The notes under the pieces are model-generated. The model was not told the DNA's origin. It saw nothing but the letters and a program-made list of their open reading frames with translations, and ran no database searches. A stretch of DNA of 64,000 bases, taken from the NCBI GenBank assembly GCA_022925895.1, contig JAKSYS010000025.1, forward strand, positions 1-64,000, in the 5' to 3' direction. The translations under genes and the position numbers were made by a program. Positions within the stretch are counted from its first letter, which is position 1; each line of letters starts with the position of its first letter. The DNA is from Fragilaria crotonensis. Its lineage: Eukaryota > Bacillariophyta > Fragilariophyceae > Fragilariales > Fragilariaceae. Shown here one piece after another: positions 18,786 through 30,124 of this stretch.

Positions 18786-19853
18786 CTAACGAAAATTGTC
18801 CATGTATGCATACAGTGCCGGGGAGCCACCGGTGTGTAGGAACAAAACATTAGATCCTTTCGCGAAGGCACCCTTCCGCACTAGATCAATAAGCCCTGCG
18901 GCAGCCTTACCAGTATAGACTGGATCAAGTAGAATACCTTCCGTCTTAGCGAAAAGCTTGACAGCTTCGATCATGCCATCCGTGGGCAAGGAATATCCAG
19001 GACCAACGTAGTCGTCGTAGCAGTTTATAGCGTCCCTGTCAACGGTGTGTCCGAGGAGTTGAGCAGTCTTCTCCGCCAAGCCGTAAACTAGTGTCTCCTG
19101 TGCATCCTTCGGACGAGAGGTGTTGATGCCGTGAATCCTCATCGTTGATTGAAGACCGGCCAAGCCAGCGGCCATGCCTGCATGAGTACCGGATGAGCCT
19201 GATGCCAATACGATATCATCAACCTTGAGACCCATGGAATAAAGTTGGTTACTTGTTTCTTGTGCGCACTCAGCATACCCGAGGGCGCCAACTGGAGTGG
19301 AGGCGCCTCCCGCTACAATGAAAGGGTTCTTCCCCTCGTTACGAAGTTCCTCCGCCGTCTTTTCCATCTCCGCCAACATATTGGATCCTCCTGGAACCAC
19401 ACGTTTACTCTTAATGTCGAGGAGGTCAAACAAGAAAAGGTTTCCGGAACCCTCTTCCTTGTAAGATCCCTTAACACGTTCTTCAAGGACCAAGTGACAC
19501 TCCAACTCTTCTTTGGCACACCATGCCGCAGTCAAACGACAGTGATTGGACTGCACAGCTCCACATGTCACGATGGCGTCCGCCCCGTTTGCCAACGCTT
19601 CGGCAATACAAAATTCTAATTTCCGCGTCTTGTTCCCCCCTGACGCACCGGGAAGGAGATCGTCGCGTTTGACGTAGAGATTGACGTCCCCACCAAGCGC
19701 CTTGCTAAGGTTTTTCATTTCTTCCAGGGGTGTTGGGCCCTGTAGGTATCCGCGACGGGGGAACTGACTGAAGTCTAAGGCAGGTACATGTTCCTCATGT
19801 TCTTCAGATGCAGGGGAAGGTGGCTCAGGTTCTGCGATAGAGAGATTCATCAT
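18786..19853 (-). CDS. D-cysteine desulfhydrase / ACC deaminase family PLP enzyme
   Basis: A 355-aa intronless gene. It is a fold-type II PLP enzyme: the Schiff-base lysine is Lys75 in SGGNKTRKLEF, preceded by YVKRDDLLPG. Further family marks are CGAVQSNHCRLTAAWC, ASGSSGTHAGMAAGL (phosphate loop) and LLDPVYTGKAAAG. These fit D-cysteine desulfhydrase (D-cysteine to pyruvate, sulfide and ammonia) and the related ACC deaminases; the two are hard to separate by sequence alone. The N-terminal 30 residues are acidic and proline-rich, with no clear targeting peptide, so a cytosolic enzyme is likely. It may provide sulfide from D-cysteine or detoxify it. Start: the first of two ATGs at 19853. Confidence 0.9.
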   Translation of the reverse strand: MMNLSIAEPEPPSPASEEHEEHVPALDFSQFPRRGYLQGPTPLEEMKNLSKALGGDVNLYVKRDDLLPGASGGNKTRKLEFCIAEALANGADAIVTCGAVQSNHCRLTAAWCAKEELECHLVLEERVKGSYKEEGSGNLFLFDLLDIKSKRVVPGGSNMLAEMEKTAEELRNEGKNPFIVAGGASTPVGALGYAECAQETSNQLYSMGLKVDDIVLASGSSGTHAGMAAGLAGLQSTMRIHGINTSRPKDAQETLVYGLAEKTAQLLGHTVDRDAINCYDDYVGPGYSLPTDGMIEAVKLFAKTEGILLDPVYTGKAAAGLIDLVRKGAFAKGSNVLFLHTGGSPALYAYMDNFR

Positions 19854-20724
19854 TCACTTGGCTTGTTTGGTGAAACACGAGAGAAAAGGGAAAAAATGAC
19901 GATGGCAAAAGGCGATCAGTGTATCAGTGTACGTATTGTATGTGTCGAAACGGTACGTTTGAAAAGTCTTCGATTCCGTTCCCATACACATGACATGACT
20001 CTTTTCGTCACACATGAAAAAAGGAAAATTGACGTTAAAGTATCACTCACCATCTAAGTAGTAGTAGCACTACCGCTAGTAATTCAGTACTGTGTATGCG
20101 TGAGAACAAATATCTTGCAGACTCGGACGTCGCAGAACGAAATACACCGTACTCCGTGCTTCCCGGTACTTGTAGTACCCCACTCCCCACTCCAAATAAA
20201 TAAACATCTACCGTAGTAGACTACTATTGATGCTACGTATACCGGTACAGACCGTAAGTAACACCGGAACTCGTTCTGCTACAGTAACCATTACCTCATA
20301 CTCTGCCGGTAGTATGATCAAAGGAAAATGGTATGATACGATTACCATTTTGCATAACCCGCATGAATGACCATGAATAGCAATGAATTCGTAACACCCC
20401 ATGTCGGAGTAGTGAAAGGTGTGTAATCAGACCCAGGACTTAACTCGAAACACACGTAGGAAATCAAGCTACAGGGGTTGCCGTCGTCAGCACAGTTTTT
20501 GACCTTGAGGATAATGAAGAAACAAATAACTAAAGGAGGAACCAATTACCCGCGGTTATCGAACAACAAACAATATAGGACATGCTGAGCGCTACATGCA
20601 TTTGACGGAAACGAGCCTAAGTGCACCGGGAAGCCTTTGTCTTCGAAACATAGCATCGAAACCCACGCTCGCGAAGTAAGCAAAGAATTGAGAATTACCG
20701 TGTGCGCAATTGACGGAAGCGGGA
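19854..20724. other. Intergenic region, GTAC-rich; no gene seen
   Basis: It holds the promoter of the D-cysteine desulfhydrase gene and the 3' flank of the CIR-like gene. Sequence is rich in TAC/GTA palindromes (20050-20330). No ORF with coding character. Confidence 0.5.
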
Positions 20725-21765
20725 TTAGTCGGAATCGCTGTCGAAGCGACTGCGTTTCTTTTTCTCCTCCTTCTTATGATTCTTCCTTCGATCCCTTCCG
20801 CGATCGTACTTGTCACGCGCCCTGCTTCGATCAACGCTATCGATACTGGGGGATCGTTGCCGTCGCTTCTTCTTCTCCTTGCGGCGCCTCTTCCTTTCTT
20901 TACGCCGCTCCTCGGAGGAGTCATCACTATCGTTGTCCGAATAATCCCGTCGTCTTTTGTCGTCTTTCGCGGCTGGTTCGGGTTCATCATTCCGTTTATT
21001 TGACTGTTTCACGTTTGCATCACTTGCCGCAACCATTGGTCCCTTCACGGAGAATGGATCCCATCCACTCTTGCTGCACTCTCGATCACCTCTCGAATGC
21101 CCCCAAACACCGCATACCAAACATTGTACGTTGCGAAGTTGCGTTCCCAAAGGTTTGAAGTTTACTTGAACATCCGTTCCTTTCATCCCCTTGGCCATAG
21201 GAGCATGCTGAAGTTGAGGAAAGCGAGCAACTTGTTGCTCTAGAGTCAAGGCGGAGTTTCCGTCTTTTCTCCCAACGGCTTTTTCTAGCGCCGATCGTCC
21301 ATCAAGTGCCGAAAACGATCGATCCACTGTAGTGCCCTGTAGCGCGGCGCCCGACGAATTCGAAAAGGCAAAGGTTTCATCTCTGCTTTTGTCTTCGTGC
21401 GATGTCGCAATACCAGCCAACATGGCGCGAAAGGCTGCAGCCGCATCATCATCTCCTGGTTGACGTTCCAATAAGTTGTCCGTCGCGACGGGTGAGTCGT
21501 TGTCGGTTGATTTCGCTGCACCTTCGCCAAGTCCTGGAGGAGCTGCATACATGAAACTCAAGGAGACCTTTTCACCACCCGTGTCGCCATGCCGCGCTCG
21601 AGCCAATTCTTCGTCTTCCCGTTCCCGTTTGAGTTGCGTTTCTCGTTCCGCGATTCGCTTCTCTTCTTGTTTCTTTTGTTCGCGAGCCTCCCAGACAGTC
21701 TTTTGGTTCGACAAATTTTTGGGATTGAATGATTTCTTCGAAAGGAACGCTAGACCTGCCACCAT
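20725..21765 (-). CDS. CIR1-like (CBF1-interacting corepressor N-terminal domain) nuclear protein
   Basis: A 346-aa intronless gene. The N-terminus FLSKKSFNPKNLSNQKTVWEA followed by a charged coiled coil and SLSFMYAAPPG matches the Cir_N domain of CIR1/LENG1-type proteins. Around residues 210-240 the segment LRNVQCLVCGVWGHSRGDREC is a zinc-knuckle-like motif (CX2CX3HX4C plus) found at the same place in animal CIR1. The last ~110 residues are arginine/serine/lysine-rich, as in splicing factors. CIR1 acts in transcription repression and associates with SR proteins and the spliceosome, so a nuclear RNA-processing role is likely. Upstream at 22148 a MITE-like element lies between it and the divergent MATE gene. 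Confidence 0.85.
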   Translation of the reverse strand: MVAGLAFLSKKSFNPKNLSNQKTVWEAREQKKQEEKRIAERETQLKREREDEELARARHGDTGGEKVSLSFMYAAPPGLGEGAAKSTDNDSPVATDNLLERQPGDDDAAAAFRAMLAGIATSHEDKSRDETFAFSNSSGAALQGTTVDRSFSALDGRSALEKAVGRKDGNSALTLEQQVARFPQLQHAPMAKGMKGTDVQVNFKPLGTQLRNVQCLVCGVWGHSRGDRECSKSGWDPFSVKGPMVAASDANVKQSNKRNDEPEPAAKDDKRRRDYSDNDSDDSSEERRKERKRRRKEKKKRRQRSPSIDSVDRSRARDKYDRGRDRRKNHKKEEKKKRSRFDSDSD

Positions 21766-22147
21766 TGCTGTCTGAAGGAGGGAGTTGTTTACTTCCCTTC
21801 ATAAGTGTTTTCCGCTTGCCACTTGCCACTATCCCACAATCGCAATTGGAACTCGTTTGAGATCAAGTCCTCACGTACCGGTACTCGTAGCTCTGAGTAC
21901 CAGGAAAAACCGCCTGAAAACGCTCTATGGCTAGCGAATGGCCGATTTACGTTGTATTCTGCAAAAAATCGATTTTGCCTTGTTGCTGGGTACAAGTAGG
22001 CTGGAGTTCACAGGTCATCGGTTGCAAAAGCAGTCGATAAGAGACGTGACAGTACCGTACTCCAGTACAACCGAGAAAACGTCCGGAACACAGTACACTC
22101 GTACTCGAGTACTGGTACGTATACTACGGATAGAAAACAACAGCTAA
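21766..22147. other. Promoter-side intergenic of CIR-like gene; no gene seen
   Basis: Contains the 5' region of the CIR-like gene and GTAC-rich DNA (22080-22130), then the TAA target copy (22145-22147) of the adjacent TIR element. Confidence 0.5.
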
Positions 22148-22928
22148 GGCCGGTGCTTGCAGCGAACGAAACGTCCCGCAAAACAGAACGCCGCGTCCAT
22201 TCTGGGGAAAAATGGTCCTTACAGCCCCCAAAACTGCCCCCGAAAGGCGCGCGCGTTTCGGGGATCCGGGTACTTTTGATCGAAACCACAGAACGCCGCG
22301 GGCGTTCTGTGTGAAAGCCGGGTTCGCACGAAACGCAACAATCGAGTTTGTATATGAAGTGCTACGTAATTAGAAATTGGACTAAATGGGACCAGGCATA
22401 GGACGGTGTGGTACTACAGTACGCTGTGACAATGGAGTACAATGCGAGTTGCGGTGCGCGGGCAGGCGGCAATTCTTGTCTTCGGAACTTATCTGATTGT
22501 CACAGATAACCGCATCCGATAGAGAAGCTCGTCGTTTGATCCGAGACGGCGAATCGTAGCATCCGAACGAAACGAGCGCCTGCCTTTCTTTTACGAGCCG
22601 CGCGGCATGTCTGTCGAGTGCTTCTTGCGGTTTTTTGGCCCATTTGCTCATGGCGGCAAATTTGTTCGACGAACGACGTGACAAGCGACAAACGAGACGA
22701 CTGATCCACATGATAACTTTAGTACATTTTTCACGCAACTACATTCAACGCCTGATTTCTTTCACACCTATACATGTCTATATAGTATATATAAAATGCT
22801 CTCCGATTCTGCGGTTTTGTGGTTATTTCTAGGGAGTACGCCTGTAAGGACCATATTTCACGTTTTCACGGAACAGTACGTGACGTCCGTTCTGCTGAAA
22901 ACGTTTCGTTCGCTGCAAGGCACCGGCC
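22148..22928. mobile_element. MITE-like TIR element with TAA target duplication
   Basis: 781 bp between two TAA triplets (22145-22147 and 22929-22931). The ends are inverted repeats of about 27-28 bp: GGCCGGTGCTTGCAGCGAAC.. on the left and, read on the other strand, GGCCGGTGCCTTGCAGCGAA.. on the right, differing by one inserted base. A 3-bp TAA/TTA duplication is characteristic of PIF/Harbinger. Inside are strong hairpins: CACAGAACGCC / GGCGTTCTGTG (22287-22311, loop GCG) and CCCCGAAA / TTTCGGGG (about 22239-22262). No transposase is encoded, and its ends differ from those of the Harbinger element at 31402, so a different autonomous partner is needed. It sits in the divergent promoter of the CIR-like and MATE genes. 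Confidence 0.75.
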
Positions 22929-23107
22929 TAAAATGTTCATAGTTTCATATGATATAGAGTCTGCAGTCTGCATCCAAGATTCCAGTTTTTCCCCTCTGGT
23001 CATGCACGATCTTGTCTCGCACACAAATTTCGGAGCTGGCACCAACAGCTTATGGGCCTATTCTTTGGCCTCCAATTGCATCTACCTCTCATAAATTATC
23101 CACCAGA

Positions 23108-24638
23108 ATGACGACCACTAGGACAAACGACGACCCCGAGGTTGCAGCAGTCGAGACTGACTCCCTTATCGCGGGACGAGACGACAAACAAGAAGACTTT
23201 ATCGACGACTGCTGGGATACCATCAAATTGGGGTTTCCCATCTTTTTGGCGATGTTGTCGTGGGTCGGCGTAAGTTGCTTGAAATCACGTCATCGTGAAA
23301 CGCGTTCATTCCTCACCCGTCTACAACAATTTGCACGACACGATCACAGATGAAAACAACCGATTCATCCTTGTTGGGGCACGTGAGCGCCTCCGCTCTG
23401 GCATCTGCCGCGTTGAGTGACCTGTGGACCATGTGCACAGGCGTTTTGATTCAAGGACGCGTATTGGGGATACTTGTGGGAGGCGCAATCGGGGCCGGCA
23501 ACAACAAGCTCGCCGGAATTTATTTGCAAGTGAGCTACCTTGTTCTGGGTTGCATATCCATCGTTGTGATTGTTTCGTGGTTGCTTACGGAACAAGTCTG
23601 GGTCGCCTTTGGCTCGGACCCTGCGATTGCGAAGGATGCTGGATACTATGCCTCTGCACTGGCTCTCAGTATCCCAGGAGTCATTATATTTTCTCAGCTC
23701 TCTCAATTCTTTTCGGCGCAACGAATCATGGGTCCAGAAGTTTTTACCTCATCAGCCGGACTGATTCTCAACTTACTGTTCGGGCTAGTTTTTGTCTTAG
23801 GATTCCAATCCCTAACTTTGGAGGCTTTGGTTTCAAGGCTTGTCCAATTGTCACAACAGTCATTGTCTACGCCCAAATCATTTTCTTCTACGTTGTTTAC
23901 ATTCACGTTCAGCAATTGCATAAACCGTGCTGGGACGGTTGGTCGTGGAAAGGTATCACCAAAGAACGCATTCGAACCTTCTCAAGACTTTACTTCCCAT
24001 CGGCTTGTGGGACGGCATCCGACTTTTGGCGGGTCGCAGTGATTGGCAGCGTTGCCGCTAAGATGGGCGAGATGGATGTTGCTCTCTTCAATACGTCCTA
24101 TCGCATCATGTGGATAGTGCTGATCGCTGTGAATGCGCTCTCAGGCGCATCTGGCATCAAAATGACGATGCGATTGGGCAATATGGACTACGACGGAGCG
24201 AAGCAAGCAGCCAAAGCGGGCATCTTCTTGATTGTTTGCGTTTTGAGCGTTCTGTTTATAGTCATACTTACATCGATCCGTGCCTTTGGACGGATTTTCA
24301 CGAACGACCCTGATTTCTTGAATCTGTTTGAATCAGTGCGATTACCGTTTGTCGTTTCTTTGGTCTCCATGAATTTTGCAGTTGCAATTGAGAAGATTCC
24401 ATACAGCATGGGCCGGACAAGCGAAGTCTTCTGGTATGGATTAGTGGCAAGTTGGGGAGCTCAAGTGCCTGCTGTCCTTATCTTGACCACATACTGGCGC
24501 AACGATTTGGTTGGGTTGTATTGGGGCATGTCGATTGGATACCTCATCCTGTGCTGTCTATACGGGTATATTGCCCTGACCTCCGACTGGAAAAAGTACG
24601 CCGTGTTGGCTAGAGAGAGATCTGAAATTGGAGCGTAA
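23108..24638 (+). CDS. MATE-family multidrug/toxin exporter (2 exons, one apparent frameshift)
   Basis: Exon 1 is 23108-23269 and exon 2 starts at 23350 after an 80-nt intron (donor GTAAGT, acceptor CACAG), phase 0. Exon 1 encodes the acidic cytosolic N-terminus and the start of TM1 (KLGFPIFLAMLSWVG). Exon 2 encodes MKTTDSSLLGHVSA, LWTMCTGVLIQGR and further membrane helices typical of MatE (Na+ or H+ coupled export of organic cations). At about 23801 the frame shifts: FGLVFVLG is in frame 1 and IPIPNFGGFGFKACP in frame 3, one missing base near a GG pair, with good MATE sequence on both sides. No intron of the right length fits. It is either a young pseudogene or an assembly indel. It ends 75 bp from the convergent AP-4 beta gene. 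Confidence 0.85.
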
Positions 24639-24713
24639 CATAGTACGGTAAAATAAGAGTCGAACCTTTCCTACTACGATTATTGCCTCTTCTATGCAAT
24701 TGCAAGTGGTTGT

Positions 24714-27198
24714 CTAACCCAATGCCGAACGTATGATATCAACCAACTGCTCCGCTTTTCCAGCAGCAGTTGCTCCCGTTGACTTGATAGTCAAAATCAG
24801 CAGAGGCTCACCGGCCTTGCTCAAATTGCTTTGAATCAAAAACAGTTCGCTCGATGCTTCATCGGCTGCATAGAGAAAGAATTTGAATTCGTTTGGTAGC
24901 TCTCCGCTAGCCATTGTCAAGACATTGTAGGCAGCCAAGATCTGCTCGACTTGATCTGTGTTGGATGGCATCGACGAGACCGGAACAGCAGTCACAAGCG
25001 CCTCTGCATCCGAAATGGCACCCCAATAGTTTTGATACTCTTCGCCTGTGATGGTAATTGCCTTGAGTGATAGTCCAGAAGAAGGAGGACCAACGGGGGC
25101 CGGTGACGGCGGGGCACCACCAAAGCCTAGCAAGTCCATGTAGTCGCCACCAGCTGGCGCAGATGGAGTAACAGCATGAACAACAGGGGCAGGGGCTGGA
25201 GCCGGCGGAGGAACTACGACTGAGTCTGCGCCTGGAGGCAACGGATGCTCTGCTGGCATCCTAGTGTACACTTTCTGATACTTTTCTGCAATGAAATTTT
25301 CAGATGTCTTGCCATAGAGAATGGACAACGTATTGAACTCCTCCATCAAGGCGTTTTGTAATTCAAAGTCATCATCCTCAGTAAAGTTGACGGTTTTCGG
25401 CAGACTGGCATCAGCTTTGACCGCAGCCGCCACGACCTTTGGGTCCGTCTGTAGCATGCGATAGTACAGCAACCCACGATCATGCAGATCTTGCGACGAG
25501 ACATCGTCAGTCACCTTCGACAGTAACCGACCGAGCATCTTCTGAACCTCGGGAGGTCTCGTGAAGAAAAGCTTCATTGTTGCGCTCAGAAGTGCCGACT
25601 TGATAACCGGGTCTGTCAAATCATCGTATCCGTCAATCAACTTCTCGATGCAATATGGAGCCTCCGGCACAACATCCCCACATTCTCCCAAAAGGTAAAC
25701 TATGCTTGCTTTACCGGAAGGTTCGTGAATGTATTTGAGCGATCGCGCAAGTGGCGGAGCAATGGCTTCCTTTAGGAGAGGATGCTTGCGCAGCAAGTGG
25801 GTTAGGGATGTCGCGGCTTCGCTGCATATATGATCAATGTTGAGGTCCAGCATTTCAACCAATCTGCGAGCGACACTCTGCTCACATCCTGCTCCACCAA
25901 CGTTGCGGCAGGCGATGCGTGTCATACTGCGAACAGCCAACCTACTCAGTTGCTGGTCAGAGTCAGCCACCAACTCGCTCAATTCGGCAACAATGTCGGG
26001 GGCATTATCTGGATTGGCCAATTTCGGAAGTATCGCGATTTTGAGATACTTGACATGAGTTGGTTCCTAGAAATCGAGTTAGATGCCATTCATAGGAACA
26101 TTGCGACGGATTCACCAACAAAACACAAATGGAACTCACACTGTATTTGATGTAAAATTGACGATATTCATCGTCAAAGATTCCGGGACACAAATCCACA
26201 AGTGCCTCTACATTTTGAAGTAGACAGTGAACCAGCTCCGAGGATCCGGAAGAGACGAGTGTTACAAAAGGTGACTTGATGCGCGTAACGACCTGGCGCT
26301 TCAATGCGTCGTCCTTCCCCGCGATGGATAAAAAGGCTCGAATCGTGGCCAAGACTGCTCCGCTGTTGCTGGTGCGAAGGACCGGGTCCAGTAAATTCAT
26401 TATTTGAAACCCCTCGTCGTCGTTGGCGGGGATGTATCGAGGGATGAGCTCCAATACTTCAATAACACCGAATTCAGAAAATTCATGAATGCGATTTAGT
26501 AAGTGCAGCATGATGGCTCGATTGATCGCCATACCATTGGGCATAACCTCGTTCAAAACAATGATACAATTTGAAACCACAGATGCGTCTGGATCTCTCA
26601 ACATATCGTAGAGGATGTCAACAAAGTTGCATCGTTCAAACGCTTCAGCGTCCAAATAGTAGAGCTTGAGAATCCCCATGACACCAGTCTTTCGTACATA
26701 GGCATGCCCATCAGTCAAGGATCGCCGGAGCGGTTCGGAAATGTACTCCACCATTTGTGGCAATCTAAGGGAACATAGACTACGCAGCGCCAATCCTCGG
26801 ACCATGGGATCGTCATTTCCGCAATCCTTCACCAAGGAGTTGGTGCACATTTGGGCCAAGTCCGGATGAGTTGTGGCATAGTTGCATAAGAAAAGGTAAA
26901 CCATCTTTTTGATGACCAGATCACGAGTTTCAATCACCAGCATCATGTCTGTGAAGAGACGGGAGACATCAATACCGAGAGTCATGTAAGCAATGACCTT
27001 CTTAATGATTTCGCGCTTGCGAAGTGGATCACGTTCAGTTCCAAAGTTACGAAGCAGGTTACGCAACTCGTTGACTTCACCCTTACGTGATTCAGTAAAG
27101 TACGATTCTGGAACTGCGGCACCAGGAGGAACAGCTCCTGGTGGAAGATTTGGTGGAGGCACGGCTCCTGGTGGAATATTTGGGGGGTAGGATGACAT
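24714..27198 (-). CDS. AP-4-like adaptor complex beta subunit (2 exons)
   Basis: Exons 26140-27198 and 24714-26066 with a 73-nt intron (donor GTGAGT, acceptor TCTAG), phase 0, give 803 aa. It has a proline-rich N-terminus (MSSYPPNIPPGAVPPPN), the adaptin helical trunk (ESRKGEVNELRNLLRNF, YMTLGIDVSRLFTDM, DPMVRGLALRSLCSLRLPQ, IKSPFVTLVSSGSSE), a proline-rich hinge with DLLGF, and a C-terminal beta appendage subdomain. The short length and single-lobed ear fit AP-4 beta better than AP-1/2 beta. AP-4 is a clathrin-independent coat at the trans-Golgi. The reading frame is open to 27621 upstream of ATG 27198; the proline-rich start was preferred because homologues begin there. Paralogue assignment should be checked by phylogeny. 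Confidence 0.85.
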
Positions 27199-27943
27199 CT
27201 TTGGATTAGTTCGGAAAAGTCTTGAAAATCGAGTGCTTCGTTCTGGACTGCAGTGTTTCTGGTAACTATCAGCAACTAAAAGGATTGGTCTTGAGTTGAT
27301 GGGAGGATCAACGTGCTCTGGAGGAAACTGATCTACTTCCAGTGGATCGATCAACACGATCTGACCTTGTTTTGATTGGCGAAGGGCTTTTCTTGAAACG
27401 TCTTGGTCGTCTGCTTCTTTAGTTAAAGACCCAAGTGATGCTACAGAAGTAACCGCTCGTCTGAACGATGATGAAAAACTGATACCGAGTGATGCAGTTG
27501 TTGTTATGGAAGAGCTTTCAGGTGTTTGTCGCTGCATAAACACAACGCGCCAACCAGTTGTTGCCGCGTTGAATGCGTCCGTGCAAACTCGAGATTGGTG
27601 CACCTCAATCTTCCTGGTCATTTTGCAATGGCGGCGTCCGTTGGCAGAAGGAATCTTCCATCTGCAGACTAATAAAAGAAACGAATCGAAGTATCGTGCC
27701 TTTGACTTTTGAGATTCCTACTACTTGTATGAACCGCTGTTGAGGCCCGCCGCCTGGCTGCCCCTTCGTCGTTTTTTAGTCATTCACGTACATATGGTGT
27801 GCATTGCGTGCAATGCTACCAGGTATATCTCTATCATATATAGTATGACATATGAAACATGTATCAATATGATACTACAGCGAAATCAAGTGGATGGCCC
27901 ACAAACCACAAAAAACGAAAAACGCACTCAGTAAGAGAACGAG
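27199..27943. other. Divergent promoter region between AP-4 beta and shikimate gene
   Basis: 745 bp. On the minus strand the AP-4 beta frame stays open to 27621 (141 more codons starting MTRKIEVHQ) without similarity to adaptins; it is probably a 5' UTR or alternative N-terminus. No other gene is seen. It must hold both promoters. Confidence 0.5.
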
Positions 27944-30124
27944 ATGGCCAACCACATCACCATAGTAATATTACTATCATCACTTCTGCTCTTATCGCCG
28001 ACCACTGGGTTCGGTGGTGCCAAAGTGGTCCGTCCCTTCGCTTCTCGTTCAACATGTAGAGCAACATCACCTTGTCTTCGTATGACCTCAAACATTTTTC
28101 AAGAGTACAACAAACCGATCGTCTTGTTGGGGATATCTTCAGAAAAGGGGGAAATTAAGAGATTGGCAGAATCTCTGTCAAGCAAGGTGGAAAATGAGAT
28201 TCTCGTCCTTGATTTCATGGAAAATGACTACACAGATCGGAGCAAGTCACTCTACGAAGACAATCACCTCGCTATCTACGTTAATGTCTACGACGAAAAT
28301 GAAAAGAACGACGCCTTCTTTGTTCAATACTCGGATTATGAACTGTGCATCAAGGACGAAGTTATGCAGTCCAGCGACTGGCTTCATTTGGAATGGGAGC
28401 TATCTCGCCTTGTCGCGCGGGCCCTTTTGCCACCGGCCATTCCTGGCGATACTGCACAATCGGTCAATACAGCCCACTTGACCATGGGAACTCATACCTT
28501 CTTCTTGTCCGTGTCATTTCCCGAAATCCAACAAGTTGAACCATACGTCCAAGAAATGTGCGCCGATGTAGATGCTATGGAATATCGCACCGATTTGTTG
28601 AAATGCCGTGAAAGTCGATTCGATCTGATTTACGGGCAACAATTGTTGCGCAAGTATTGTCGGCCTCATGCCAAGCGCGTGGCCGGACTCCCTCTTGGGG
28701 GAAGTATGCTCGAAGATGTCATGCCCATTGTGTATACCGTGCGAACACGTAATCAAGCAGGAACATATCCCGATGATGAGGAGGGGATCGCGAACATGTT
28801 TGAACTCCTGGAATGGGGCTTGCGAAGTGGTGTTGAAGTCTTGGATGTTGAATCGGCTTGGGATCCGAAGAAGACAAACGATTTGTTGAATTTGGCACAG
28901 GAACGATATTCCTCCCAGATTCTGGGCAGCCATCATGTAGTTGGGAAGCAAATCGATTGGGAGGAAGCTGTAGAACTCTTCCAACAATGTGCTTTCGATG
29001 GGCGTGCTCACGGAGTGAAGGTGGTCTTGAGCATTGAGACAGAAGAGAAAGATCAAATGGCATATGAAGCAGCCTTGATTTCTCAATCATTAGCGGAAGA
29101 AAGTGGTCAACCAGTCATTCCGAGCATTTCCCTGATCCTCGGAGATGTTGGACAATTCTCGCGTATCATCAACTTCCCATTTACTCCGGTCACGCACGAA
29201 TCACTCCCTTCCAAGGCCGCACCAGGTCAATTGACTGCCAACGAAATCTTGGCCACACGCCTTCTGACCAAACTGTTGACATCCCAGAAGTATTGTATCC
29301 TGGGTCACAACATCGCCTACTCTGTCAGCCCTGAAATGCACAACGCAGCCTTTGCCGCTGTAAGGTTGCCTCATGCATACGCCCGTGCGGACGTTGCAAC
29401 AGTGGAAGAATTCATTGATTCTGATTTTTTCAAGGGTGCATCCTTCGCAGGAGCATCAGTTACGATTCCTCACAAACAAGCAATTATTCCTTACGTGGAC
29501 GTCTTGAGTGATGCTGCAAGGACAATTGGGAGTGTCAATACTTTATTGGTTGGAGAGGAACTGGGCGAAGACGAGGTGAAACGCTCCATTTACGGCGATA
29601 ATACGGACTGGAAGGGCATATTCAATCCTCTCAAGCGCATTCTCAGGAGTGATGGCGGCTACGCTCTTATTCTGGGAGCAGGTGGCACGGCTCGAGCCGC
29701 TGCTTATGCGGCCGATGCTTTGGGCCTCGATCGCGTTTATTACAATCGCACGCCTGAAAAAGCGCGAGACTTGGCTGACTCATTCGGTGGCAAGATAGTG
29801 ACATCTCTCGAACAGGATGGTGCGCTTAATGGCCTGGATATCAAAGTCGTGATCAGTACGCTCCCTGCTGCTGCAAATTTTGAGCTGCCTCCCTGGATGC
29901 TACAATCTAAGCCGGTGGTCTTTGACGTCAATTATAAACCATACTCTACGGCCCTTCTGCAACAAGCAGAGGCTGCTGGTTGTAAAGTTGTGCGTGGATC
30001 AGAAATGCTATGGGAACAAGGTGTCGGCCAGTTTGAGCTATGGACCGGTCGAACTGCTCCCTACAAAGTCATGAAGGACGTTGTCTTGGAAAATTGCATT
30101 CCAAAAGAAGAGCCATTTCAATAA
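27944..30124 (+). CDS. Plastid 3-dehydroquinate dehydratase / shikimate dehydrogenase
   Basis: A 726-aa intronless bifunctional enzyme of the shikimate pathway: type I dehydratase followed by NADP shikimate dehydrogenase, as in plants. Residues 1-22 form a hydrophobic signal peptide, with the TTG|FGG boundary (Phe23) of diatom plastid precursors, then a basic, Ser/Arg-rich transit segment. Residues ~55-165 form an extra domain I do not recognise. The dehydratase follows, with [15 protein letters not shown] (catalytic His) and GVKVVLSI (Schiff-base Lys). The dehydrogenase has [16 protein letters not shown] (Lys), GDNTDWKG (Asp) and the NADP loop [10 protein letters not shown]. It makes shikimate for aromatic amino acids in the plastid. 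It is divergent from AP-4 beta and converges with MRT4. Confidence 0.95.
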   Translation: MANHITIVILLSSLLLLSPTTGFGGAKVVRPFASRSTCRATSPCLRMTSNIFQEYNKPIVLLGISSEKGEIKRLAESLSSKVENEILVLDFMENDYTDRSKSLYEDNHLAIYVNVYDENEKNDAFFVQYSDYELCIKDEVMQSSDWLHLEWELSRLVARALLPPAIPGDTAQSVNTAHLTMGTHTFFLSVSFPEIQQVEPYVQEMCADVDAMEYRTDLLKCRESRFDLIYGQQLLRKYCRPHAKRVAGLPLGGSMLEDVMPIVYTVRTRNQAGTYPDDEEGIANMFELLEWGLRSGVEVLDVESAWDPKKTNDLLNLAQERYSSQILGSHHVVGKQIDWEEAVELFQQCAFDGRAHGVKVVLSIETEEKDQMAYEAALISQSLAEESGQPVIPSISLILGDVGQFSRIINFPFTPVTHESLPSKAAPGQLTANEILATRLLTKLLTSQKYCILGHNIAYSVSPEMHNAAFAAVRLPHAYARADVATVEEFIDSDFFKGASFAGASVTIPHKQAIIPYVDVLSDAARTIGSVNTLLVGEELGEDEVKRSIYGDNTDWKGIFNPLKRILRSDGGYALILGAGGTARAAAYAADALGLDRVYYNRTPEKARDLADSFGGKIVTSLEQDGALNGLDIKVVISTLPAAANFELPPWMLQSKPVVFDVNYKPYSTALLQQAEAAGCKVVRGSEMLWEQGVGQFELWTGRTAPYKVMKDVVLENCIPKEEPFQ

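Noticed and set aside
22382..22738. 118-codon ORF inside the TIR element
   Set aside because: No family resemblance; probably chance.
23740..23800. A 61-nt intron to explain the MATE frame change
   Set aside because: Length gives the wrong phase and would remove a conserved membrane segment.
27199..27621. Start of AP-4 beta at the far upstream ATG (27621)
   Set aside because: Homologues begin at or near the proline-rich MSSYPP start; extension not conserved as far as can be judged.
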